A DNA stretch of 64,000 nucleotides. Origin: Brachypodius melanocephalos (taxonomy: Eukaryota > Chordata > Aves > Passeriformes > Pycnonotidae). The DNA is taken from NCBI GenBank assembly GCA_013398615.1, contig VZSR01001854.1, positions 5,676,866 through 5,740,865 on the forward strand, read 5' to 3'. Of this stretch, positions 12,309-24,400 are shown in pieces (positions within the stretch are counted from its first letter, which is position 1; every line of letters starts with the position of its first letter). The notes under the pieces were generated by a model that was not told the origin of the DNA, made no database searches, and saw nothing but the letters and a program-made list of their open reading frames with translations. The translations under genes were made by a program, and so were the position numbers.

Positions 12309-13340
12309 ATGGCAGAAGGCATTTCTCATGTATATTCAGTCTCCAGAAGAACATCAGGACGGGGTGGTTCAGCCTGTGCTCCAAGTGGTGAGCAGGTGGA
12401 TTGCCAGGGGAAGGGAAGTATCACTTGGGCTTTAGGCTGCCAAGCAACTCAAGCTGCAAATGCTATGCTTTGCACTAGAAAGGGGATAATTGCATTTAGG
12501 TGCCTGACCAAAGGGCTGCCTTGAAACTCTGTGGCTTTAAAGGGTGTCAAGAAATACCCAGCACCTTACGTGTCCGCTGATGAGCTCCCAGTGAGCTTGG
12601 GAGTCCTGCTGGGAGTCCAACTAAATGGGTACTTGGTAGTACCCACTCTGGCACTCTCCTGCCACATGTTCTGCATCCCTGAGGGCTGCTTCTGTACGTC
12701 CTCTACAGGTGCAGGAGTGGCAAAGGAAGTGGGTGACCAGGTTAAGAAGATTGAGTGGTTACTCACAAAGACAGTTTGGTTTGGGTCTGTTTGCTGTTTG
12801 ACCATGTATCTAATGTGTTTGTTCAACAAAAGAGGCAATACTTTGTCATACATGCATGGTAATTGTTGGAAAATTGAAATTCTGTCTTCTAACAATCTCG
12901 ATGTTTTCTCACTCTTTTGCATTGGAAGGATGTTTCAAAACACTGTAGTTCTCCATGGAGAACTGACTTGCTCCACGTAGAACCATAGGAAGAGCTGCTG
13001 TGACAGTGCCACTCCCACCCAGTCCTTTGACTGTTCCCCAGGACCCCTAGATCGCCTCTTACAAGCCTGAGTGGGGAATTTTCCCTGCTGACAGTGGTTT
13101 CCTGGCCAGGTCTGGGCATGTTGTTCTGGCAGGCTGTGTCCCTTCAGGCAGGCAGTCTGCTAACTGCACAGGACGTCATGCACAGAAACCCAACAATCTC
13201 AACAGCACTGCGGGGTGGTCTCGGGTTTTTGTCAGTCCTAACCCCTGGAGGCTTCAGCCCCGTTTGGGTTTTTTTTGGCTTTGGATCTGCACCTCAAAAC
13301 CTGGCATGGTCAAAGCTTACACAGTAAGTTTAATAAAAGA
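12309..13340 (+). other. GC-richer block with terminal-exon-like edges, identity unknown
   Basis: The block stands out by its higher GC content (about half by eye) from AT-rich flanks. Just before it is a pyrimidine-containing stretch ending attacag (AG at 12307-12308). Near its right end an AATAAA lies at 12 bases inside the edge (13332-13337). Together these resemble a 3'-terminal exon on the plus strand. Open frames exist on both strands: plus 12309-12524, 12531-12980 (149 codons, the longest in the window) and 13094-13327; minus 12566-12922. None has a recognisable domain, and openness on both strands argues against real coding. Alternatives are a non-coding RNA exon, an eroded retroelement or a chance GC island. 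Confidence 0.3.
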
Positions 13341-14425
13341 GCTGGAAAGAGATTGATGTGCTCTGAGTTCATAGTGGTTTTGTGACCCAGCTCTTACTTT
13401 TACTTGTTAGATTTGATAGTTTGCTAAACAGCAACAGACCTGATGCACTCTTCATGCATGTTGGAAGGCAAAGAAAGAAGCTTAGTATATGAAACAAATC
13501 CCATTGGGTGTACAGAAGAACCTTCATTTTAATGTGATGAAAAATTGCCCAAACAGAAAATGAAGCCACAGTTAGCACCAGTTTTCTCTAAATATTCACA
13601 AATGTGTTACAGTTCCAGCAGCAAAAATAATGGGTTTAAGTATTTTGTGTTATTTTAATGATTTTTTCAGTGATCATAATTCAAAGTTAATTAAATAATG
13701 AAAAATAAGAGCAACATGATCACTTTTTGTCTTTCATTTGTGTGTTGGTACAGGGGAAATCAGGTTAAAAATCACCTAATAGAGAATCGAGTTCAGATTT
13801 TCTAACCTTCGGCATTGCAGAATTACTAGACCTTGACTGCTACCACAAATCTGAAATTACCACCTTGCAGGTATGCACATTTGGCTTACAATTTAAATTA
13901 AGTTTCTCAAATAGAAATTTAATTTAGTTTTAAGAGGAGAGTTATTGTATGCTAATTAAACACCAAATCATTCCTAAAAAGGTCTTTACTGAATTTTAAC
14001 AGCTATATAATAGAACATCTATGTAGTTGTTCACCTTACATAAACAGGCTGTTAATAATCAATGGAAATTCAATTAAGGTTAAAAAGATCCTTTGGAAGC
14101 TCAGTAATTACATGTATATGAATCAGCATTTAAGGCCCTCATTTAAAACGTTACTAGAAGTTTAATATTTTCTTATATATATTGAAATTTTATGATATGA
14201 TAATATTTTCTTTCTCCTTCTTTCCTTCCCAGTAATATAACTTCTCATTCTCTCATATCTGCACAGCTTTCCTTTTCCCTCCCTAGTCTCAGCTGACTGG
14301 TGATCAGTATCCTCCTAAAATTACTCTATTTCTTTTTGTTACCAATTAATTTATAAACTTTTAAATTACTATTTAATCTGAATAGAATGTTCTTCTGTTT
14401 TCTTTGGGATTTTTTTTCCCTCTAG

Positions 14426-14482
14426 CTTCAATATTAAGCATGACCCCAAAGGGCAAGTTCTAATTCCATGCATCCAACAGTG
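14426..14482 (+). other. Exon-like segment (57 nt), unproven
   Basis: A strong pyrimidine tract ends in ctctag at 14425 and a GTGAAA donor-like site starts at 14483. The 57-nt interval is open in phase 2 and would read FNIKHDPKGQVLIPCIQQ. No family is recognised. Open frames of this length are frequent by chance, so this is only a candidate. Confidence 0.15.
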
Positions 14483-16831
14483 GTGAAAACTGAAGAGTAA
14501 GAACACTGGCTGTACATTTAACAAGTATTATTTAGCAATTTTGGCAATCAGAATCCATCAGTACATTGCAGGTACACAACTGTTAAACACCAACAGTTTT
14601 CCCCAGGAAAGAAAATTTTCATGTTCTATTCAGAGATTAAATACATGTATGCTATCAAAGACTGAAAAGTGTAAAAATCTGATTTTAATTTTGTTTTAAA
14701 AGAGAAAGCAAAAAATGAGAGAGTCTGGTGCAAGTCTGTTCCTTCACCTTTGAAATGTATGAGATATTGCTCGAGCATTTCTGAATTTTTATGTGGAGTT
14801 TGACATGAATGTGAGATAGAATTGAGATTGCTTTTGAAACAAAAAAATAAACACACTGTTGAAGAGCTTTCTCTATATACTCAATAAAATATAAGAACCT
14901 GATAGTTCACTGAACTGTGTTGGGAAACCAGGATTTTGTTTTTTGGAGAATTCCTGATGACTGGAGCTTTGTTTTCGTTTTGAATTCTATCAAAATTCTA
15001 CAAATTTTAAACTCAGTTTGGTGTTTTTCCTTTAAGCTGTCCTAGTAGGTCAGTCATTCCTAGCTTTGAAGAGGCAAACAGGGAGTGAAGAGTTAAAAAA
15101 TCTGACTGCCAGCTAGAGACCCCGCTAGAGTGTACCTGAGAGGTGTCTTGGGGATTGGAGGAGGGAAAAGCATGTCATGGCTCTGTGCCTTGGTCTGCTG
15201 TTGCTATCATTTGTAGGACATCCCCTTTATCAAGGCCTTTCTACAAATTTCTTAATGAATTTGAAGAGAGAAAAAAAATATATATTTAGCAGAAATTTCA
15301 GTAATACATCCACCATTGGGGGCTACCTTGGTGACCTGCATATGGAATGGTTTTCATCCTTGTAGAAGAATAAGAAAGAGCAATGTTCTGCTCTGTACAG
15401 CTGGGTTTTAATCACTGTCTGGTATTTAAATACAAAATAATTGTTGAAATATGAGTGTCAAAAGAGTGAGTGGGAAGACTAATTAATTGCTGTTAGTAGA
15501 CAGACTTTTATGTTGCATGATGGATGGAAATCTCTGTTGAATGAATGAACAACTTTAGTGAAACACAATGTTTCTACAAATTCTTCATCCAGTTCAAAAT
15601 GGAACCCTTCCAAGAGCAGAGCATTTTCAAGAAGTCAATAGCCTATATTAAAATACTGAATGATTTCTCATTGAACTTGCTCTTTAAAGATAAATTTTCA
15701 AACATAGGAATTAAAGGGAAAAATTATTATAAAATTTGGAAAAGTAAACAAAAATTTAATTTCAATTGGAATAGTGAGAATTGAAATGTGAGTTCTTTTT
15801 TTACTTGAAAATGTAGCTGCTGCTTTGATTAAGAATTCATGAAGTATTTCTCTGTATGAATGAAGTCATGCAACCTCCTGAGAACTTTAACAAACAAAAA
15901 TCAATACAGAACAAACAGGCAGTTTATAATTTAGTAGGGTGCCCACAACACACACAAGCCCAACAAAACAGGAAAATGAACCAGTGTTTAACTGTATATA
16001 GCTGTCAATCCTCCAGCTGAGAGGAACTCAGCCAGCTACTGTACTTGAGTCAACGCTAAAATGCTGAAATCATCTTCTTTGAGAGCTCTGGTTTAAAGGA
16101 GAAAAATAAGTGTATCTCTGATGGTATTAAGGCTTTAAGACTGAATGAAACTAGAGTGGAAAAAATGTCAGTTTGGAAAACAACTCCCTTTTCTCTGCTA
16201 GCATTGATTTCTGGAGCTGCCTCTGAGTTATATGACTTTTAAAGCTCTAAAACATCTTTACCACCACTGGTTTGTGTCTGGAGATGGAATTTGAAGAGTA
16301 AAATCCCACAAGAAAGCTCTATTTGAAGCACTTCCAAACCAATGGAAAAAAAACCCCCACCATAGCTTCAGAGAGTTCAGGATAGCTTTTCTTAAACATC
16401 AAAACATCTTTTTCTGTCTACTGACAACTTACTGCAAGTGATTTGAGGTTAAGTCTTCAACAGTAGTAACTTAGAGAAATACCAGCATCAGACTGTGTGC
16501 AATATTTTGGGTGTTGTGCATGAGAAAACAAGAATAAGCCCACAGAGGTACATTTCCATCTCAAGTAATCTGTGACATCAGTCTGTGGTCAATTAAAATA
16601 AATATGCATATGTTGAATTAATTATTTTTAAGAATCATCTTATGTGACTATTTCTGGTTTATATTAAAATATTTTGGACCCAAGCTTGGCTGGGGGTTGA
16701 TGTAAAATGCTGAGAATAAATTAATTACAAAAGTAAGCACAGAAAGTATATATACACTTAGGAGAGCACCCATTTGGTTGCTCATCAAAGTATTATAAAT
16801 ACGAGTAGTGTGGACCACTTTTTTTCCCCTG

Positions 16832-16861
16832 TAGACATAAAAGTTATAGACATAAAAGTTG
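16832..16861. repeat. Tandem duplication, 15 bp x 2
   Basis: The unit tagacataaaagtt plus one variable base occurs twice back to back (16832-16846 and 16847-16861). Confidence 0.85.
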
Positions 16862-17450
16862 AAAACTGCTACGTTTGTACGGGATGTCTGCATTAGCTGT
16901 ATATGAGCATTTTAGCAATGTTTAAAACATCATAATCCTGAAACTAACCTATGCAGGTATAATTTTATGCAAGAATTTCCTGCAGCTGTCAGGTTCTTTA
17001 ACCCTTTCGTTTAAGTTATAAAAGCACTTCTTTCCTGCTGCTATTCTGTCCTGGTATTATTTGTCTTTTAAACCCAACATTGAATTTAAGGCTTTTTTGT
17101 CATCTATGCTGTCAATTTCCTGTTCCTCTTGTTCCTCCTCTTCTCTGTATAGTGTGGAACACATGTTTTTGAGTTAACCCTTAAACTCTCAACTTCATCT
17201 TTATTTTAAATGAAGAGACATGAGTCTGTTCATTCCTAATCCACTGCTGGATTACATGGATATGAGGGTGTGTGAATTGCCTTTAAAGGAAATTTTGATT
17301 TTCATATATAGATTTTTTTATCTAGAGTCTTTAAATTTTAGCATAGTTGTCTAAACTGTACTGAAATGACCCATCTCTCTCCTCCTTTCCCTTTTTTTGG
17401 ATCATTGAATGTAAATTTGTGGATAAATGAATATTCTGTCTTAAACATTA

Positions 17451-17497
17451 GATGGATGGATGGATGGATGGATGGATGGATGGATGGATGGATGGAT
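17451..17497. repeat. (GATG)n microsatellite
   Basis: Nearly 12 perfect copies of the tetranucleotide GATG. Perfect arrays of this length are normally polymorphic. Confidence 0.97.
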
Positions 17498-17507
17498 ATA
17501 AAATCAG

Positions 17508-17580
17508 GCAAGATTTTAAAGGGATGTAAGGATTTTAAGGATGCAAGATTTTAAAGGGATCACATTTTAATGGAATGTAA
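17508..17580. repeat. Degenerate minisatellite, about 18-bp unit, 4 copies
   Basis: The string gcaagattttaaagggat occurs exactly at 17508-17525 and 17543-17560. A related unit (gtaaggattttaaggat) lies between them and a fourth, more diverged unit (cacattttaatggaatgt) follows. The array begins about 10 bases after the tetranucleotide repeat and shares its GGAT core. Confidence 0.8.
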
Positions 17581-19222
17581 GTTGCTGTCACTCTCATTCA
17601 CCATGGATTTGCCAAACAATGCAGAGTTGCAGCACCTAAATATTGGTCCCACTTTTTCTAGTACCTGTCACTGTGGCTGAAGCACAAGTGCCTAATCAAA
17701 ATGTAATAGCAGGAATTCATGAAAGCAAGGCACTTACTGAAATAATTATATAACTGCAACTAAAGTAAATAAAATTAATAAAACATTTTTCGTTAGCATG
17801 CCTAAACTTTTAAAATTTCTTCACGATAAAAAATTATCTTTAATGTGGAAAAGAAAAGTTTGTATATTTAAGTAGTTTGATACAATATATGTAGAGATAA
17901 GAAATAAGATATTTTAATCCATTGCCCTTCTTAATCTATTGGGTATAATTTTAAGATCAAACCCTCAAATGCTTGCACGATATCATTTCCTAAAGTGCAG
18001 TTATTTTTTTCCTATTGAAAGTTTTCTGAACATTACTACAAACCCAAAGTTTGGGGGAAATGAGTAGAAGCATTGTTGTATCCTTTGGTTTTTAACTATC
18101 TCAATGAATGTTTCACTCGGGTCAATAAAAACGTGGTAAGACGTGCCCTTACTGGCTAACCAAGAAAAAACTTCTTTTTTAAGTACCCACAATTGCTCTT
18201 TAGAACCCATAATTAAGCTCCTAAATTATTTCTCTCTCAAAAGGGTGAAGCACCTGTGTCCCTGAGATGTCAGAAACATTTGCCTTCTGCCAAGCCCTGT
18301 CTCTGGTTTTACCACTGGAAAGAGAAATCTCTTTGTTGTGTCTGTTTTCACCATGTGTGTGTGATAATTAGAAAAGGACCTTAAATAGAATTTTTGACTA
18401 CACATTAAAATGTATTCCTATATTTCTGGAAAAAATTATTTAATAGTGTTCATAACTTTCAGAGTTACATATCTAAGCTTCCAGCTCTGCCCTGAGATAA
18501 CTTCATAAATATAACCTGACAAAAGTGTTATTTCAAAAGCAGTGGGAGTTACAGTTCTACACATATTTTGAAATCAAGCCAGTGTTACTTAAGTGCCTAA
18601 ATGTGGGTTAAGAACTCTACCTTTAGGCATCTGAAATCTGTGGCCACATCTATTTTAAAACATCCGCTAACATCAGGAGGAGTAATTCATGCTTATTTGA
18701 GGTCTGAACTTAAATTTCTCAGCTTTGGGTTTCCTCTTTTCTTCCCCATCTCCCACAGCTTTGTTTAATATTTCAATCCGCCTACCTTAGCCCATTTTAA
18801 AACAGTATATGAATTAACAAATAATAGGCAAATTAACGTTAATATCCACTTTTATCTAAATTCTGTTTCTGTGACTAAATATTGTTTCCTCTGAATTTAA
18901 AGATAAAAAGAACTGAGTCTAGATACAAACAATGACAAAAACATGGGTGCCCTTTACCTGTTTATTTATTTTGGGAAATAGCTGGAAAGGGGTATTCACT
19001 TCATCTTTTGTTAAACTTCTGTAATAAAAACCTTGGGGTCTTATATTTTAAAACAAGTTGAACTCTTCCTTCAACTCTTCTGCACAGAAGCCAAGAGGAG
19101 TGAGAATTGGAAGAAAGACCAATGTGTAGGATGCTTTTTTGTATATATATGTGTATATGGGTGTAGTAGTCCACTTCCAACCTATTTAAGGTTTTCCACA
19201 ACAAAGAAAGAGAGAAAGACAT

Positions 19223-19299
19223 GGTTTTGTTTGGTTTTTGTTTTGGGTTTTTTTGGGTTTTTTTTGTTTTGTTTTGTTTTTTTTGTTTTTTTTTTTTTT
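19223..19299. repeat. T-rich / GTTTT low-complexity tract
   Basis: The tract is made of gtttt, ggttttt and long T runs with no A until its end. It is simple sequence. Confidence 0.85.
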
Positions 19300-19473
19300 A
19301 ACCTTCCTGAAATTGCATTAAAGAAAAAAGGATAAATCCATCAACATGAAACTCTGCACTTTAGTGTCCAGAGCATTCACTGTGGGTTGGGAAATTTCAT
19401 TTCCCGTTATTTGTCCTGGTGCTTATTTTTTTTGTATGCTTTTCAGGATAAAATGTGCCAGAAAACACTGACA

Positions 19474-19474
<1 letters not shown>

Positions 19475-19515
<41 letters not shown>
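19475..19515. repeat. A41 homopolymer
   Basis: Forty-one uninterrupted A residues. Upstream there is no clear AATAAA signal within 30 bases, and no flanking duplication was seen, so a processed retrocopy is not supported. Confidence 0.95.
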
Positions 19516-19517
<2 letters not shown>

Positions 19518-19714
19518 TGATCTTGGTTGCTTAGGTGAAAGAAAAGATTCTAGGATTTGGCTAACAAATGAGTTTTAGCATCTCCCTGCAGTCTTGAGTG
19601 AGATGAAGCACTCTTATAGCCAGTAAGAGATTCCAGAATTTTAGTAAATAAAATTTGCTTTAAGAAAATAGACTTTTTTGATTACTTTGGAACAAACGCC
19701 CCATTTGATCTGTT

Positions 19715-19730
19715 AAAAAAAAAAAAAAAA
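19715..19730. repeat. A16 homopolymer
   Basis: Sixteen A residues in a row, with no associated retrocopy seen. Confidence 0.9.
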
Positions 19731-19915
19731 CAACCCTTCCTTTTGTGTCTGACTCTTGAGGCTTTCAGGCAAAATTCCCTTCAAGAACCTCCAGAATATA
19801 TCGGTACAGAGTAACACAAGAATTGCTACTTTTGATGGCCCACATTTCTCCATAGTACCTGTGATTTCAACATGATTAAGAATCACTTTTTTTTTCAGCA
19901 CTTCTCTCTCCTTTC

Positions 19916-19934
19916 CTCCCTCCCTCCCTCCCTC
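19916..19934. repeat. (TCCC)n simple repeat
   Basis: About 4.5 perfect copies of ccct within a longer pyrimidine-rich stretch. Confidence 0.85.
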
Positions 19935-20774
19935 GAAAATACAGCTTTATTTCAAAAAATTCTAGGATCAACAATTAAATAGTGATCTGACAGCTAATTT
20001 TGCTGATAAAGTTATTATATCTTTAATTATTATGACTTGTTCAAACAAGATACCATTAAAATGAACATTTAAATACATTCTTCCTTTCACATGAATACTG
20101 CCAAATAAAATTGTGTTGAATTACACAGTTTCAGTGTTGGCAAAATTATACACATGTAATCCAATGTATAGCTTTTTATACCATGTGTTAATTTTTTAAA
20201 ATGACAGTTAAATAATTAAATTGGAATGTTAACAGCAGAGGTTCTTTCTCCTGAGAAAATTACACTGCCATTAATCTAGCTTCTTGCTGATGTTTTACCT
20301 ACAGTGTTATCAGAGGTCTAAAACCCAAAGCTGAATAAGGAACTTTAATTTTAACTTTGTACATTTTAGAGCAATAAAAATTCAAGATATTACGCCAAAC
20401 TTCATCATAATTATGTCACATACATTGAGATTTTACTAATGCACTTTATTTAATGGCTCAATGAATTCTGTACTAGTATGGAGTGGAGTTGCATACACAA
20501 TACAAACTTTAATACAGTTCTGTGCAGTCTTCAGATATTTGAAGCTCTGAAGGCCTGGAAAGCTTTGTTTTGTTTTTAATTTTAGGTCATTTGTAAAGGA
20601 AAATATTGTCCATTTGCCAAAATTTACATACCTGGATGATGAATTAGCAAGGAGCTAAAAATATTAAGTTAATTCTTTTAATTTTATTATTTGTTCACTA
20701 AAAGAACTTGGCTTAATGAAGGTATATTTTGAGAAACAAATTGTGTAGCAATAAAAATCCTCTCTATAAATATT

Positions 20775-21314
20775 TACTTGTACAAGGTGCTTTTCACTGT
20801 GGCTGTGTTTTATAGGCCATGCAGGAATTAGTTCAACCAACAGTGAAATGTCATCACCTCTAGAGTAAAATGTGGCAGTTGTTTAACAATGTACATAAAT
20901 GATACAAAACAGTATACAGTGAATTAAAGGTATTTAAATACTTTATTTAGTTGCAACTGTAGAGGATATTTAAGTTGGCATAATGTATTTACTCAGTTTG
21001 GACCTTGTCCAGGATGCTGCAGTTAACAATTTTAGCTCTTGTGAAATGTGCCAAGGGATATCTAATTAGCCCACTTGGTCAGCATCTTAGATTTATGTTT
21101 GGTGCACAGATAATACCACCAGCAGCATCTTAGCACGGCATTGATTCAGTGTGGAGCCAGAGCAAAGAATACCACCTACTGAGTGACCAACACCACTTCC
21201 TACAACAGCTGGGTTTTCCTTGGAGGTCTTCCATCCCAATTACACAGCAGGCCCAATCTTGCTTAGTTTATGAGATCTGACAAGATCAAAGCCCAAGGTG
21301 GTACAGCTACAGAC
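20775..21314 (-). mobile_element. AmnSINE1-type SINE (5S rRNA head, Deu core), near full length
   Basis: AmnSINE1 is an ancient amniote SINE with a 5S rRNA-derived head and a conserved Deu core; its copies predate the bird-mammal split and some act as enhancers. Read on the minus strand, the element starts at 21314. The first 119 bases (21314 down to 21196) align end to end with 5S rRNA: gtaccacc near the start, gatctngtcngatctc, ctaagca, gggcctg, ttgggatgg.agacc, and a tgtaggnag end, roughly 70% identical by eye. Further down (about 21069 to 20990) it matches the recalled Deu core: atccc.tggcac.tttc, then a gttaac, then atcctgg.caa. The tail near 20802-20781 (cagtgaaaagcacctt) resembles the family's gtgaagcgctttg end. 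The total of about 540 bp fits the usual 550-580 bp. It is far too old to move. Another 5S-headed SINE3 family is the main alternative; a plain 5S pseudogene is unlikely given the matching body. Confidence 0.75.
21196..21314 (-). pseudogene. 5S rRNA-derived head of the SINE
   Basis: On the minus strand 119 bases follow the whole length of 5S rRNA (normally about 120), including the internal promoter region (gatctc box, ctaagca, ttgggatgg). Substitutions are spread throughout, so it is a SINE head rather than a functional 5S gene; no T-run terminator follows at its 3' end. Confidence 0.85.
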
Positions 21315-21463
21315 TTATACTGTCTTGTGTATTTGGCTTGCTAGCAAATTTATGTCAAATACATGTATCAAATGATTTCTAGTCAGATGCATTGTTGTTG
21401 TGTGCATGAATGTACAAAAGAAAGAGGAAAAAAAAAAGAATTATTCCAAAGCTAAAAAAAAAA

Positions 21464-21494
21464 ATTATATATACACATATGTATATATATATGT
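21464..21494. repeat. Alternating AT/AC simple tract
   Basis: Nearly perfect alternation of purine and pyrimidine (atatata, cacatatg, tatatata), including a near-palindrome centred on catatg. Confidence 0.8.
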
Positions 21495-24400
21495 TTGAAA
21501 GAGTCACAAAACCTGCCTTTGTCTTCTTCACCCTAAAAGATTCTTCAGGTCTATTCTCTCCATCAGAATTGAGGAAAGAGTGACAATTTCTACTAAATAT
21601 TTGTAGACTATTTTACTACACCTCTAAATTTTCTTTTGACCAGTCTGCTTTTCAACTCACTTTAAAATAACTGTTCAAAGCATCAGAACAGTCGAAAATA
21701 CAAACCAACTTGGTAGTCTAAATTTATGTCCTTTTACACATTTGTTTCTTCTGGAATTAGTTCAGATTTTATTAGTCTTCCAAATGAAGACTGCCAAATG
21801 AACAGAAGGAAACATTACTCACTTTCCCTCATAATATCCACCAGAGGGCTGTGCTGTAACCAAAGTCCACCGGTGCTCTATCAGGGTTTCTTTTAGTTTA
21901 TAGGCATGGTTGAGGACATCATAACAATTCCACCCACAAGTAAGTAATTGGGTACCAATTACTGACTCACTTTGATAAATTTTTCCCTGTGCCCAAAGAG
22001 GTAGACCTTGGTCTACAGTGTGCAGCATGTCTGTCTCTTCTAAGGACGATGTATTGGAGCATATACTCTTGTGCAGGCATATCTGTGAGAGCAGTGCACA
22101 CAGCTCATGGAGTCTGGAGAGCACCAGCAGCCTCTCTATTCAGGGGCAGAGCAGATTTTGGCTAAACAACCTCTCATGTGGTCAATCTCATATCACAGCC
22201 CCAGCTAACGTATCTGTGGCCTGTATTTACAGCACTGAATTTTTATTTTCCAATCTCTTCTTCCATGTATTTGAATCTTCTGGGAAAGTCAAAGACAAAA
22301 TTATTTCCATCTGGTATTTCCCAGGCTCATCAAACAAAACAATCAGCTAACAAAACAATTGGTAATATACCTTGCATTTCACAGTAGTAACCTTCCTTAT
22401 ATATCAATATACATTTTCATCCATAGGATTAGCAGGTGACAATTTCAGTATCCTGATTTATACAATTTTTATCTGACTAATTACCTGCCTGCTCCTAAAG
22501 TCTGCTTATAGTTCTTAATGGTTTACAAGTGACTATAATGAACTAGTGTTGAAGTTTCTCTGTTCATTGTTTATACCTTGTGGCAATGAAAACTGACTGA
22601 GAGACAGTGCTTTGGTATTCCTTTTCAACCTTGAACAGCATACTAATAGGCAGGTGGATTGACAGGTAGACTGATATTGGCAGGGCTAGGGGAAGGGAAA
22701 GATTGCTTGACAGAGTCTGTCTTTATGGCATGTGCACAGGGATCTCCAAAGTAAGGTATGCATAAGTACCAATTCCTTTCATTTAAGTTTTATTGACTCT
22801 TCACCTGTGCTTTAGTACTTATAGCTGACAAAATATATATATGATGCAGAATTTCAATTTTCATTCTTAATAGGGAAAGTATCAGGCCACTTTAAATCAT
22901 CTACTACTCTCCTTAGTACCCTCTGTGTCTCAGAATCTTTAAAAAACCTGTACAGCTATTACAAAAATTGGTTTGTTTTTAGATCCAAAATTCAGCTATG
23001 TGTAGAATGGGAATTTTGCTTTTATTGTACAGTAATAAGTCACTGTCCCTTGCTGTTGCCACTATGTGGCAGATATGCACTTGTTCATGTTATAGAATCT
23101 GTGCTTAATATGTTTCAGATTAGCATTTTTCTAAGTAGTTTAAAAAGCTGCACTTCAAGTGGTGAGGTTTCGGGTATTTTTTTTTTTCTTTAAGTGTTTA
23201 AATGCAGATGTTTATTTACAAAAGTCAGAACAATCTCATGCATTGGAAAAGTATTCTTTAGCTCAAATTTCCTCTTCTCTCTTGTTCTGTCTGCATATTC
23301 AGTTTAAAAAGTCCTCTTTTTTCTGCTTCAGAAAGATGAGATGTGAGAGTAAGAGGTGACTGAGAATCTGAATGCTCAACAGCATAGGCCATAAAGTATC
23401 TTTGTTGGCACTTGTGAACTGAACTGGGACAGCACAGCTGGATCTGAACATTAATCCCTCAATAATTGATGATTAATCTATTAAAGTTTAATGGAAAGTT
23501 GATAAGTAATGGTCTGGCTGCCATGTCACTTGATTGTAAATATAGCAAGTTGCCTGGAAATATGTTGGGGTTTTTTTGTCCATCAGAAGCAAACATGGAG
23601 GAAGGAGAAAGAAGGAAAGAGAAAGCTAGATGGAAGGAGAAAATATGTTTGTGACAGAAGTTTGGGCCAAGGAATCTGTCTGCACCATGGCAAGTGCAAA
23701 GCCCTGGTGGCAGCCAGAGAATCACTCACACAGGCAGACTCCTCATGCAAAGCACTTCATTCCAATTCTGTGCAACACCATTCGGTTCTAGTGCACTCCG
23801 TACGTTACCTGAGAATATCACATTGAGTGTGTTTCACTCTTTTAAAATACATTCCTGATGCAGTAGATGGTTTTAGCAGCAGATCGTTTTAGACAGGAAT
23901 AAAACCCAACCCCAAACCACTAACAAAAAAACCCCCCTTTTAATAGGTAAGTTTGTTTCTGTATGTCTTTGAGACACTGTTGAGGTGGAGGATTGCACAT
24001 GTCAGTGTGAAGTGGCAGTGTCTCAGTATGCAATCAAAGAGCTGCATTTGATGTTGAAAATACGTATTTTAAGGAATCTTAGACAACACATGGCATGAAA
24101 ACCATTTTTAGCACAAACATGGCAATTTTTATTCATCCATGTCCTTAAGTGTGCAGGCATTATGCTCTGTTGTGTCTTTAGGTCTCTTTCCAGCCAGAAG
24201 AGCAGGGCTTGCTCAAGTGTGAAATTCACCAGCATGAATGAGACCAGTATCTTCCATCACTTTTAATTTTATCTCCTACCAATCATGGAAATTGAACATG
24301 TATTAGTTCCTGTGGCAAACCACCAACAGATACATTTGTTGTATTTGAGTATTTGTCACACTGGATGTTAAAAGCTGATTTAGAACATGTTTATCTGCCT

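Larger units (their letters stand above)
11935..17450. other. Unique AT-rich non-coding DNA around a GC-richer block
   Basis: Apart from the GC-richer block at 12309-13340 (listed separately), no gene or known repeat is recognised. The part at about 13660-14170 is very AT-rich with many TAAT/ATTA cores and could be conserved non-coding DNA, but this cannot be judged without alignment. An exon-like segment lies at 14426-14482 and a 15-bp tandem pair at 16832-16861. Confidence 0.6.
17581..20774. other. Unique AT-rich non-coding DNA with several simple tracts
   Basis: No gene is recognised. The stretch contains a T/GT-rich tract (19223-19299), an A41 tract (19475-19515), an A16 tract (19715-19730) and a (TCCC)n tract (19916-19934). 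The DNA at about 19960-20300 is AT-rich with many TAAT cores next to the ancient SINE. Short frames of repeated K or F at 19387-19578 and nearby are homopolymer artefacts. Confidence 0.65.

Noticed and set aside
12531..12980. 149-codon open frame, the longest in the window
   Set aside because: The opposite strand is also open over 118 codons (12566-12922), the product has no recognisable domain and the segment is simply GC-richer. It is mentioned as part of an unexplained block but not called as a gene.
17451..17580. Tandem units considered as a CRISPR-like array
   Set aside because: The units are contiguous with no unique spacers, and the window is vertebrate DNA.
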